The notes under the pieces were generated by a model. It had not been told where the DNA came from. It worked only from the letters and a program-made list of their open reading frames with translations, and searched no databases. This document shows, piece after piece, positions 1 to 7,453 of a stretch of 58,083 nt of DNA (positions are counted from its first letter, which is position 1; the number at the start of each line of letters is the position of its first letter). Position numbers and translations under genes: made by a program. The DNA is taken from the NCBI GenBank assembly GCA_035528065.1, contig DATKZH010000352.1:1-58083 (forward strand), given 5' to 3'. The stretch comes from DATKZH01 sp035528065. Lineage in GTDB: Bacteria > Planctomycetota > Planctomycetia > Pirellulales > Thermoguttaceae.

Positions 1-510
1 TTGGACGTCACGGTGAACGATCTTCTGCACTTCACCTCCGACCGCGATCCCCGCTTGCACGTGTTCCCGCTGGCCAAGCTGATCGAAGACGTTCGCGTCA
101 CGCTGGACCCGCAGCTTTCGGCCCAGTCGATCGAGACCGTGACCGAAATCGACGACGACTTGTGCGTCACGGCCGATCGCGACATGCTTCGCCGGGCGGT
201 GCTGAATCTGATGCTCAACGCCGTCGACGCCATGCCCGAAGGCGGCGTGCTCACCGTCAGTGCGTCGTCGCACTCCCACGGAATCGAGGTGAAGGTTGCC
301 GACACGGGCGAAGGCATGTCGGAGGAGGACGCACGCCGGATCTTTGAGCCTTTCTATACCACCAAGCAAGGCGGGACCGGGCTGGGACTGGCCATCGTCT
401 ACCGGATCGCCGAAGTCCACGGCGGTCGGATCACCGGCGAAAGTCGCCCCGACGGCGGGGCCCTGTTCACGCTGACGATCCCACCCCCAGCGCAGAAGGC
501 CGCAGCATGA
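1..510 (+). CDS. sensor histidine kinase, C-terminal part (cut by window edge)
   Basis: This is the end of a two-component sensor kinase; its start lies before base 1 and the TTG at base 1 is only the window edge. The ATP-binding lobe is complete: N-box NLMLNAVDAM (residues 69-78), G1 DTGEGM (101-106), F-box IFEPFYTTK (114-122) and G2 GGTGLGLAI (124-132). Residues 4-13 resemble the segment that follows the dimerisation helices, so the phospho-accepting His should lie just upstream. The stop overlaps the next gene's start (ATGA), so kinase and sigma-54 activator are translationally coupled and are probably cognate partners. The likely role is flagellar gene control, FlrB/FlgS-like, inferred from the neighbours only. 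The input signal domain cannot be seen. Confidence 0.93.
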   Translation: MDVTVNDLLHFTSDRDPRLHVFPLAKLIEDVRVTLDPQLSAQSIETVTEIDDDLCVTADRDMLRRAVLNLMLNAVDAMPEGGVLTVSASSHSHGIEVKVADTGEGMSEEDARRIFEPFYTTKQGGTGLGLAIVYRIAEVHGGRITGESRPDGGALFTLTIPPPAQKAAA

Positions 511-1943
511 CGTCCATCCTAGACGGCGAAACCACGGCGGGGGACGCCTCGGGCCGCGTGCTGGTCGTCGACGACCACCCCTCCGCACGCGAGTCGATGG
601 CCGACGTCTTGCGCCGGGCCGGACACCGGGTCGATTGCTGCTCCAGCGCCGCCGAGGCGCTCCAGGTCGTCCAGGCGGAGAGCTTCGACTGTATCGTCAC
701 CGACCTGAAGATGCCCGGCATGAACGGCGTGGAGCTCATCGTCCAGCTCGAGCGGCGCCAGTACGGCGCCCAAGTCGTGATGGTCACGGCCCATGCCTCC
801 GTGCCCACGGCCGTCGACGCGATGCGGCACGGGGCGTTCGACTACATCGAAAAACCGTTCGACGTCGACCGGCTCGAGCAGCTCGTCGATCAAGCCATCC
901 GCCACGGACGGCTGATCCATCGCAAGGGGGTCTTCGACGGGACCCTCGGCGGCACCGATCCGCCCGCGATGGTCGGCTCCAGTCCGCCGATGCAGGCCCT
1001 CCGCGATCGCATCCGACAGATTGGTCCCACGCCCGAGACGGTGCTGATCCACGGCGAGACCGGCACGGGCAAGGAGCTGGTCGCCCGGGAGGTGCACGCG
1101 GCCAGCGACCGCCGGGACGGCCCGCTGGTGAGCCTCAACTGCCCCGTGCTCTCCGCCCATCTCATGGAGAGCGAGCTGTTCGGGCACCAGCGGGGGGCGT
1201 TCACCGGGGCCGACTCGCCGCGAACCGGCCGCTTCGAGCTGGCCGACGGCGGATCGATCCTGTTGGACGAAGTCACGGAAGTCGACCTGTCGCTCCAAGC
1301 CAAGCTCCTTCGGGTGCTGCAAGAGAAGACGTTCGAGCGCGTCGGATCGAACGAGACCGTCCGGGTCGACGTCCGCGTGCTGGCCACCACGAACCGGGAC
1401 CTCGAGGCCGAGGTGGCCGCCGGCAGATTCCGGCAGGATCTCTACTACCGGCTGGCCGTGGTGCCGCTCTGCGTGCCCCCCTTACGCGACCGACGCGAGG
1501 ACATCCCCAAGCTGGTCGAACACTTCCTCGCCCGCTGTGCCCGGCGACTTCAACGCGAGCCTTGCTCGCTCGCACCGGAAGCCCGCGAACTGCTCATGTT
1601 CCACGACTGGCCCGGCAACGTTCGCGAGCTGGAGAACATCGTCACCCGGGCAAGCGTGCTGGGCACGGGAAGCCCCATCACCGCCGACCAGCTCGAGCGA
1701 TGGCTGCTGGCCACCTCGGACCAACGGTCCGGCGGCCAATCGGCCGAGGTGCAGGTTGGGGTCAGCCTGGAGGAAATGGAGCGCAAGCTGATCGAGGCCA
1801 CCCTGGATCACTACGGAGGTCACCGCGCCAAAACGGCCAAGGCCTTGGGGATTGGCGTGCGCACGCTCACCGGCAAGCTGCGGCAGTACGGATACGCGCC
1901 CCGTGAGAAGTCGTTTTCCCGAAGCATTCAGAATACGTCGTGA
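507..1943 (+). CDS. sigma-54-dependent response regulator, NtrC family (flagellar activator)
   Basis: A 478-residue three-domain activator. The receiver domain (about 17-130) has acidic residues VDD (21-23), phospho-acceptor D66 in TDLKMPG, and a C-terminal K in IEKPF. The AAA+ domain (about 154-380) has Walker A GETGTGKE (183-190), the sigma-54-contacting loop GAFTGA (230-235) and Walker B GGSILLDE. A C-terminal Fis-type helix-turn-helix lies near 435-470. After phosphorylation by the upstream kinase it should hydrolyse ATP to open sigma-54 promoters. A good -24/-12 element lies about 200 bp downstream in front of flgB, so a role like FlrC/FlgR in flagellar transcription is likely. That role is inferred from position; the family call is secure. 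Confidence 0.96.
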   Translation: MTSILDGETTAGDASGRVLVVDDHPSARESMADVLRRAGHRVDCCSSAAEALQVVQAESFDCIVTDLKMPGMNGVELIVQLERRQYGAQVVMVTAHASVPTAVDAMRHGAFDYIEKPFDVDRLEQLVDQAIRHGRLIHRKGVFDGTLGGTDPPAMVGSSPPMQALRDRIRQIGPTPETVLIHGETGTGKELVAREVHAASDRRDGPLVSLNCPVLSAHLMESELFGHQRGAFTGADSPRTGRFELADGGSILLDEVTEVDLSLQAKLLRVLQEKTFERVGSNETVRVDVRVLATTNRDLEAEVAAGRFRQDLYYRLAVVPLCVPPLRDRREDIPKLVEHFLARCARRLQREPCSLAPEARELLMFHDWPGNVRELENIVTRASVLGTGSPITADQLERWLLATSDQRSGGQSAEVQVGVSLEEMERKLIEATLDHYGGHRAKTAKALGIGVRTLTGKLRQYGYAPREKSFSRSIQNTS

Positions 1944-2138
1944 TTGGTCATTCGGCACTTTCTGCCGGTGCCAGCGGGCATAAGCTGCCGGTTCGCACCA
2001 CGGACGGCGGAGATCGGCTCGGGCACGGAATGCCTGCGCCGGGTGAGTTTGGAGAAGCTAAACGCAGAAGCAGTATCGGGTTAGATCGGGTGGAGACAAG
2101 GGAAGTCTCCACGGCCTGACGAGATGGTCGGCGTGCAT

Positions 2139-2154
2139 CGGCACGTCGGTTGCT
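2139..2154 (+). promoter_or_regulatory. sigma-54 (-24/-12) promoter in front of flgB
   Basis: The bases CGGCACGTCGGTTGCT match the consensus TGGCACG-N4-TTGCW at all positions except the first. The invariant GG and GC are correctly spaced, 10 bp apart. Transcription would begin near 2165, about 60 bp before the flgB start. The gene immediately upstream is a sigma-54 activator, which fits. No activator-binding repeats could be defined in 1944-2138. Confidence 0.8.
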
Positions 2155-2224
2155 GTTCCGAGCACGATGGCGCCCGGTGCGACCCGCTCTCGCAGGCCGG
2201 AGCCGGCCGAACGAGGTTCGTGCG

Positions 2225-2674
2225 ATGTACGAGAGTCTGTTCAACTCGACCGCGATTCCTGCACTGGAGCAAGTGGTCGGCTTTGCGCAGGCCCGGCACC
2301 AAGTGCTGGCCGGGAACATCGCCAACCTGGACACGCCGGGCTACCGCGTCCGCGACTTGTCGGTGGAGGATTTCCAGAACCGGCTGCGGGAGGCGATCCA
2401 GGCCCGCGACCGCCCGCGACCGGCGAGCGCCGCCGGGCAGTTTGTGTCTCCCGGCGATCCGGCGTACCTGCAAAAACCCACGCCCAAGGGCGACGTGAAG
2501 ATGGCGGAGGTCTCCAGGAACCCGAAAAGCATCCTGTATCACGACGACAGCAACGTGGGGATCGAGCACCAGGTGACGGAGATGGTCAAGAACCAGATGC
2601 TGCACAATATGGCGCTGACGATCATGACCAGCCAGTTCCGTCTGCTGGAAGCGGCGATCAGCGAGCGGGTGTAA
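2225..2674 (+). CDS. flgB: flagellar basal-body rod protein FlgB
   Basis: FlgB is a proximal rod subunit of the flagellar basal body, exported by the flagellar type III system. The 149-residue product has the rod-family N-terminal signature (GNIANLDTPGYR) and the conserved C-terminal helix with HDDSNVGIEHQVTEMVKN and FRLLEAAI. The frame stays open upstream to 2150, but that extension would start inside the mRNA leader. The ATG at 2225 gives the family's normal length and N-terminus (MYESLFNSTAIPALEQVV), with a weak purine tract upstream. It is the first gene after the sigma-54 promoter and is followed by flgC and fliE, the usual rod order. Confidence 0.95.
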   Translation: MYESLFNSTAIPALEQVVGFAQARHQVLAGNIANLDTPGYRVRDLSVEDFQNRLREAIQARDRPRPASAAGQFVSPGDPAYLQKPTPKGDVKMAEVSRNPKSILYHDDSNVGIEHQVTEMVKNQMLHNMALTIMTSQFRLLEAAISERV

Positions 2675-2706
2675 GAAGGTCGAGCCGCGAACGCGCGAAA
2701 GTGAGT

Positions 2707-2744
2707 GAATCGTAAGGTGCGTGCACGCACGCACGCCGAATCGG
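2707..2744 (+). repeat. dispersed GTGCGTGCACGCAC repeat, copy A
   Basis: The flgB-flgC gap holds a GC-palindromic core, flanked by GAATCGTA on the left and CGAATCGG on the right. A second copy with the same flanks lies at 6441-6478 before fliH. An in-frame GTG at 2705 makes this repeat look like an N-terminal extension of FlgC, which is spurious. Confidence 0.7.
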
Positions 2745-2758
2745 TAAGGAGATCAACC

Positions 2759-3178
2759 ATGCTTCCCGCCCTCGACATCAGCACCAGCGCCCTGGTTGCC
2801 CAGCGGGTTCGGATGAACGCGATCTCCAGCAACCTGGCGAACATGTCGACCACGCACAACGAGGCCGGCGAGCCGGTGCCGTACCAGCCGCGATTCGTCA
2901 TTTTCGAGGCGGACGAAGGCGTGGGGGCGCGTGGCGCAGCCGGGGTGCGCGTCAGCTCGGTCCAGACCGACGACGCCGAGCCCCGCTACAAGTACCAGCC
3001 CAACCACCCCGACGCGATCCAACAAGGGCCCCACAAAGGCTACGTCGCCTACCCGAACGTCAACATGATGACCGAGTTCACCGACGCCTTGGAGGCCGCC
3101 CGGGCGTACGAAGCCAATCTCGGCGCGATCGAGATCGCCAAGAACATGGCCCAACAGACCCTGAGGATTGTCGGCTGA
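2759..3178 (+). CDS. flgC: flagellar basal-body rod protein FlgC
   Basis: FlgC is a proximal rod protein. The 139-residue product has the N-terminal rod motif (RMNAISSNLANMSTTH) and the C-terminal motif (NVNMMTEFTDALEAARAYEANL) typical of FlgC. The ATG at 2759 is preceded by the Shine-Dalgarno AAGGAGA (2746-2752). An in-frame GTG at 2705 would translate an intergenic repeat and is rejected. The stop overlaps the fliE start (TGATG), which indicates translational coupling within the rod genes. Confidence 0.95.
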   Translation: MLPALDISTSALVAQRVRMNAISSNLANMSTTHNEAGEPVPYQPRFVIFEADEGVGARGAAGVRVSSVQTDDAEPRYKYQPNHPDAIQQGPHKGYVAYPNVNMMTEFTDALEAARAYEANLGAIEIAKNMAQQTLRIVG

Positions 3179-3480
3179 TGAACCCCGTCCAGAACATCTC
3201 GACCCCGGCCGTGCTCCCCGGGCAAGCCGCCCTGGGCAGGACGGAGACCGCCCAGCCGGGCGCCTCGTTCAAGGACTTCCTGCTCGAGTCGATCCGGGAA
3301 GTCAACTCGATGCAGCAGGCGGCCGACCGGGCCGTCGAGGCACTGTCGACCGGCCAGGACGTCAACCCGGCCGAGGTCCTCACCGCCGTCCAGAAAGCCG
3401 ATATCGCCTTCCGGCTGATGATGCAGATCCGCAACAAAATCGTGCAAGCGTACCAGGAGGTGCAGAACATACGAGTGTGA
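3178..3480 (+). CDS. fliE: flagellar hook-basal body complex protein FliE
   Basis: FliE joins the MS-ring to the rod and is the first rod component exported. The product is 100 residues, the usual size. The central segment SFKDFLLESIREVN and the C-terminal AVQKADIAFRLMMQIRNKIV are characteristic. It begins inside the flgC stop codon, so it is coupled to flgC. A 173-bp gap with GC-rich palindromes follows before fliF. Confidence 0.94.
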   Translation: MNPVQNISTPAVLPGQAALGRTETAQPGASFKDFLLESIREVNSMQQAADRAVEALSTGQDVNPAEVLTAVQKADIAFRLMMQIRNKIVQAYQEVQNIRV

Positions 3481-3544
3481 GAGCACGACACGCGCTCGGC
3501 GCGGGTCACACGCGCCGGGCGCGGGTCTCCTGACCCCGCCCAGG

Positions 3545-3611
3545 CCGCGGCGGAGACCTTCGGTCGGCCGCGTGGCACGGTCGGGAGACCGCACCACAGC
3601 GCGTGCCACAC
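3545..3611. repeat. GC-rich imperfect palindromes between fliE and fliF
   Basis: The gap carries the inverted sequence GTGGCACGGTC/GACCGCACCAC (about 3570-3597) and related GGAGACC and GGGAGACC copies. There is no T tract, so a terminator is unlikely. It looks like a dispersed palindromic repeat inserted inside the operon. Confidence 0.5.
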
Positions 3612-3653
3612 CCAACTACCGGCATTTGACCACTCAAGCTTGAGACTCCACGG

Positions 3654-5309
3654 ATGGACTTCCTCAACAAGTCGTTCGCCCAGCTCAAAGACCTGTTCCT
3701 CTCCATGACCCCGGCGGCGCGGATCACCTCCGCGCTCTTGCTGGCCGTGGTGGTGATCAGCCTGGGGTACCTGTTCACCCACGAGATCGCCGGGCCGGAG
3801 GTCTACCTGCTCGGCGGCGAGATGTTCTCGTCCAGCGAGATCAACAACATGGCGACGGCCTTCAGCCAGGAAGGCCTGGACTCGTACGAGATCGAGGGCA
3901 ACAAGATCCGCGTCCCCCGCAACCGGCGCGGCGAGTACATGGCCGCCCTGGGCAAACACAACGCCTTGCCGGAAGACTTCACCGAGATCTTCACCAGCGC
4001 GCTGAAGGCCGGGGGCGCGTTCATCTCTCCCAGTGATCGCCAAGCCTACCTCAAAAGCGCCACCCAGGAATCCCTCTCGCGAATGCTCAGCGACTGGCCT
4101 GGTATTGAGCGGGCATACGTCCTCTATGGAACGAAGAGAAAAGGCGGCTGGAGCCGGGACACGGTGGCGACCGCCTCGGTGCAAATCAAGCCGCGCAACA
4201 ACGAGCCGCTCGACCCCGCCGTGATCTCGTCGATTCGGCAACTCGTGCGCGGAGCCATCCCGGGGCTGAAGCCGGAGGACTGCGCCGTCACCGACCTGAG
4301 CACCCAGCGGACCACGGTCGGCGGCTCGGAGGGCTACGGAAGCCCGCTGGAGAACGCCTACATCGCCACGAAGCAGTACTACGAACGGGAGTACAAAGAC
4401 AAGATCCTCGAAGGCCTCAGTTGGATACCGGGCGTGACCGTGACGCCGTACGTCGAGCTCAAAGAGGAAATGAATCACCGGGAGGAGCAGGTCCAATACG
4501 ATCCCAAGGGTTCGGTCCCCGTCAGTCTGAGCGAGACGAGCGTCGAGCGGACGAGCGAATCGGCCGCCCCGGCGGGCCGCCCCGGATACATGGCCCAAAA
4601 CGCCGCCCGGACCCTCGCCACCGCCACGGCCAAGGGAACCAGCGAAACGGAGACGCAATCCGAAAGCACCCAGCAGAGCCTCACCTCCACCACGCGGACC
4701 ACGAGCGAGAAGCCGGGGCTGACGCCCGAACGGGTGACCGTGGCGGTGACGGTGCCCACCAGCTACTTCGAGAGAGTGTGGCGCAAAGAGAACCCGCCCA
4801 AGGAAGGCGAAGAGGCGAAGCAGCCCGAAGCGAGCGACTTGGAACCCATCCGAACCCAAACGATCGCTCGAGTCAAAGAGTTCGTGGCCACGACCATCCC
4901 CCAACCCGCCGACGGGACCGATCCGAAGGACCTGGTCACCGTGGCCCCGTTCCCCGACATCGCCCCGCCCGACATCCCCGAGCCGGGGCTGGCCGCAAAC
5001 GTCTTCGTCTGGCTGGGCGACTACTGGAGCACGCTGGGGCTGATCGGGCTGGCGCTCGCGAGCCTGCTCATGCTGCGGTCCATGATCCGCGCCGCCCCGG
5101 TCGTGTCCACCGAAGCCCGCGCGCCGGCGGCAGCTTCGGGCGAGCCCGGCGAGGAGGAAGAACTGTCGGCGCAGGAAGTCGCCGACCGTAAGCTCAAGCG
5201 GTTCTCCGGCTCGCGCGGCTCGCTCCGCGACGAGCTTTCCGAGTTGGTCAACGAGGATCCCGACATCGCGGCCAACATCCTTCGCAACTGGATCGGCACG
5301 GCAACCTAA
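3654..5309 (+). CDS. fliF: flagellar MS-ring protein FliF
   Basis: FliF forms the membrane and supramembrane ring on which the motor and export gate are built. The product is 551 residues, in the family range. There is one N-terminal membrane helix (about residues 23-42, LLLAVVVISLGYLF), then ring-building motif domains (YLKSATQESLSRMLSDWPGIERAYV), a Ser/Thr-rich periplasmic segment (about 285-350), a second helix near 455-480 and an acidic C-terminal tail that should bind FliG. fliG starts 3 bp after the stop. The ATG at 3654 is the only plausible start. Confidence 0.96.
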   Translation: MDFLNKSFAQLKDLFLSMTPAARITSALLLAVVVISLGYLFTHEIAGPEVYLLGGEMFSSSEINNMATAFSQEGLDSYEIEGNKIRVPRNRRGEYMAALGKHNALPEDFTEIFTSALKAGGAFISPSDRQAYLKSATQESLSRMLSDWPGIERAYVLYGTKRKGGWSRDTVATASVQIKPRNNEPLDPAVISSIRQLVRGAIPGLKPEDCAVTDLSTQRTTVGGSEGYGSPLENAYIATKQYYEREYKDKILEGLSWIPGVTVTPYVELKEEMNHREEQVQYDPKGSVPVSLSETSVERTSESAAPAGRPGYMAQNAARTLATATAKGTSETETQSESTQQSLTSTTRTTSEKPGLTPERVTVAVTVPTSYFERVWRKENPPKEGEEAKQPEASDLEPIRTQTIARVKEFVATTIPQPADGTDPKDLVTVAPFPDIAPPDIPEPGLAANVFVWLGDYWSTLGLIGLALASLLMLRSMIRAAPVVSTEARAPAAASGEPGEEEELSAQEVADRKLKRFSGSRGSLRDELSELVNEDPDIAANILRNWIGTAT

Positions 5310-5312
5310 ACC

Positions 5313-6308
5313 ATGAAGCTACCAATAAGCGGCCTTCGCAAAGCTGCCATTCTGGTGGCCGCCCTCGACCGGCCGGCCGCCGATCGCGTATTGGATCGGA
5401 TGGACCCGGCCCAGGCGCAACAGGTCCGCCAGATGACGATGGATCTCTTGGACCGGATCGATCCGGAGGAACAGCGGCAAGTCGTCGACGAGTTCCTCCG
5501 CGTCCGGCCGATGGTCCCGAAGAAACAACCACCGGGCATCGAGCTCGACGGCGGGCTCGCCCGCAAGCTTCTCCTGCGTTCGAGCCGCTTCTCCTCTCAC
5601 GAGGCCCCCCCATCGGGCGCCTCGGGGAGCCCCCCCTTCGGCTTTCTGCACGACGCGGAGGGCGAGCGGCTCGCCACGCTTCTGGCCGGCGAACGCCCAC
5701 AGACCATCGCCTTGGTGCTTTCGCATCTTCCGGCGAAACAGGCCGGGACCGTGCTCGTCCGCTTGTCGCCCGCGCTTCAGGTCGACGTGATCCGCCGCCT
5801 GGTCGACCTCGAAGAGACCGAGCCGGAGATCCTCCGGGACGTCGAACGCGCGCTGGAGTCGCGGTTCTCGGAACAGATGCTCAAGCAGCGACGCCGGGTG
5901 GCCGGGGTGTCGGCAGTGGCCGGGATTCTGGAGGCGTCCGACGCGCCGGTCGGAACCCAGATCCTCACCAACCTGGCTTCCCACGACCGCCAACTGGCCG
6001 AACGGCTCAGCCCCCCCCGACTTGCGTTTGCCGACCTCGCCCGGCTCGACGACGCCACCTTGTCCGCGATCTTCCGGGCCGCGGAGCCCGAGCTGGCGAT
6101 CCTGGCCCTGGTCGGCGCGCCGCCGGAGCTGATCGATCGGGTGCTGGCCGGCTATCCGGCGGCGGAGGTCCGCTCCATCCGAGATCAACTGAACCATTTG
6201 GGGCCCATTCGTCTAAGCGACGTGGAAGAAGCCCGGCGCCGAATCGCCGAGCTGGCCCAGCGCTTGGCCATGGAGGGACGGATCGATCTTCCCCGAAAGC
6301 CGCGCTGA
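5313..6308 (+). CDS. fliG: flagellar motor switch protein FliG
   Basis: FliG is the rotor protein that contacts FliF, the rest of the switch and the MotA stator. The product is 331 residues. The middle domain carries ERPQTIALVLSHLP in place of the common EHPQ motif. The C-terminal torque domain has the FxDLxxLDDxxLxxIFR pattern (FADLARLDDATLSAIFR) and the expected charged helix (RSIRDQLNHLGPIRLSDVEEA). It directly follows fliF, as in most flagellar operons. A linker around residues 85-105 is Ser/Pro/Gly-rich. Confidence 0.95.
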   Translation: MKLPISGLRKAAILVAALDRPAADRVLDRMDPAQAQQVRQMTMDLLDRIDPEEQRQVVDEFLRVRPMVPKKQPPGIELDGGLARKLLLRSSRFSSHEAPPSGASGSPPFGFLHDAEGERLATLLAGERPQTIALVLSHLPAKQAGTVLVRLSPALQVDVIRRLVDLEETEPEILRDVERALESRFSEQMLKQRRRVAGVSAVAGILEASDAPVGTQILTNLASHDRQLAERLSPPRLAFADLARLDDATLSAIFRAAEPELAILALVGAPPELIDRVLAGYPAAEVRSIRDQLNHLGPIRLSDVEEARRRIAELAQRLAMEGRIDLPRKPR

Positions 6309-6578
6309 GTGGGAGGACTCTCGCCAAGGCGCAAAGACGCAAAGGAGAAAGAGGAAACGGGGAACGAGAAGAATGGCCCGAGGCGTGCCAAAGCACGATC
6401 GGTCAATAACAATGTACTAATGTGTTTAGGTGAGATGAATCAATCGTAGGGTGCGTGCTTGCACGCACGCGGAATGGGTTGCTCAATGCCAAGGCTGCCA
6501 CCGACGCGTGGGAGCAAGCACCCGCCCTACCACACACGGAAGTCATCCGGCCAATCCTTACGAGAACGCGACGCGTCC
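6309..6578. other. 270-bp gap between fliG and fliH with repeats
   Basis: No gene is seen. It contains a CGCAAAGACGCAAAGG direct-repeat patch (about 6327-6342), an AT-rich patch (6404-6430) and copy B of the GTGCGTGC palindrome (6441-6478). An open frame through the repeat makes a false N-terminal extension of FliH. Confidence 0.6.
6441..6478 (+). repeat. dispersed GTGCGTGC(TT)GCACGCAC repeat, copy B
   Basis: Same core and flanks as 2707-2744 (ATCGTAGGGTGCGTGCTTGC followed by ACGCACGCGGAATGGG). Within it AGGGTGCGTGCTTGCA has a perfect sigma-54 -12 half (TTGCA) and the GG of a -24 at the correct distance, but not the CACG; promoter activity is doubtful. Confidence 0.65.
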
Positions 6579-7220
6579 ATGTCCACAGTCATCAAGGCCG
6601 CCGACCTGAGTCACGACCTGCCGGGGGTGGCGTTCAACTTCGACGACATGACCGCCAAGGCGCATCAGTATCTGGACGGGGTCCGCGCCGAAGCGGGCCG
6701 GATTGTGGCCCAGGCCCGCAACGACGCGGAGGAGATCCGCAAGCAGGCCCAGATCGAAGGCCGTCGAGCCGGCCAGGCGGAGATCGAGCGCATCGTCCGA
6801 AAGCAGCTTGTCGGACAGATGGCCACGCTCCAGCAAGTGGTCCAGGACATCCAGCACGCGAAGCAAGCGTGGCTTGCGCACTGGGAGAAGAGCGGCGTCC
6901 ACGTGGCGGCGGCGATCGCCCGGCGAGTGATCCGCCGAGAGCTTTCGCAAAATCCCGAGATTACCCTCACGCTCATCCGCGAGGCGTTGGAGCTGGCCGT
7001 GGGCAGCTCGCAGTTGCGAATCCACATGAACCCGAGCGACCACCAGACCCTCGGCCCCAAGGTGGAGACCCTGATCGCCGAGCTTGCCCCCTTGGGATCG
7101 ACCGAACTGGTGGCCGACCCGGAGGTCCGGCCCGGCGGCTGCCGTGTCGAGACCCGGTTCGGCGTGATCGACCAGCAGTTCGAAGCACAGCTTGCCAGGA
7201 TCGAGGAGGAGTTGACGTGA
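6579..7220 (+). CDS. fliH: flagellar assembly protein FliH (export ATPase regulator)
   Basis: FliH binds and restrains the FliI ATPase and links it to the export gate. The product is 213 residues. The N-terminal half is a helical, charged stalk (about 28-90, with heptad-like EIRKQAQIEGRRAGQAEIER). The C-terminal half resembles the V/F-ATPase E/delta-like domain, with the signatures VAAAIARRVIRREL and ADPEVRPGGCRVETRFGVID. The ATG at 6579 (MSTVIKAADLSH) is preferred; the frame is open to 6459, but only through an intergenic repeat. Neighbours fliG and fliI support the call. Confidence 0.9.
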   Translation: MSTVIKAADLSHDLPGVAFNFDDMTAKAHQYLDGVRAEAGRIVAQARNDAEEIRKQAQIEGRRAGQAEIERIVRKQLVGQMATLQQVVQDIQHAKQAWLAHWEKSGVHVAAAIARRVIRRELSQNPEITLTLIREALELAVGSSQLRIHMNPSDHQTLGPKVETLIAELAPLGSTELVADPEVRPGGCRVETRFGVIDQQFEAQLARIEEELT

Positions 7221-7355
7221 GCGTGGGAAGAGGATCAACGGCGAGCGCAGCGGTGCGCGGTCGCCTGCGGTGATCCGGCGTCATCCCGCGGGACGCAGTG
7301 AAAACATGGAGTATCAAACGCGACGACACACGGCCGTTGTCGACCCAACGAGTAA

Positions 7356-7450
7356 CCCCGACCCCCGACCCCCGACCCCTGAACCCCGAACCCTGAACCC
7401 TGAACGCTGAACCCTGAACTTTAAACTCTCAACCCTAAACTCTGAACCCT
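7356..7450 (+). repeat. degenerate heptamer tandem repeat (CCCTGAA)n before fliI
   Basis: About 95 bp of 7-bp units, starting as CCCCGAC and drifting to CCCTGAA/CCCTAAA, ends three bases before the fliI start codon. It replaces any clear Shine-Dalgarno sequence for fliI. Similar C-rich units occur before fliQ (20251-20293) and in the pyrD leader (32051-32108). Confidence 0.85.
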
Positions 7451-7453
7451 ACC

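Noticed and set aside
1950..1966. CGGCACTTTCTGCC as a sigma-54 promoter
   Set aside because: GG and GC are 8 bp apart, two short of the required spacing.
3078..4904. A 608-residue minus-strand open frame
   Set aside because: Antisense to flgC, fliE and fliF; no recognisable features.
6447..6462. AGGGTGCGTGCTTGCA as a sigma-54 promoter for fliH
   Set aside because: The -12 half fits but the -24 half lacks CACG, and the sequence is part of a dispersed repeat.
7356..7450. CRISPR array
   Set aside because: Units are 7 bp, contiguous and degenerate with no spacers, and there are no cas genes.
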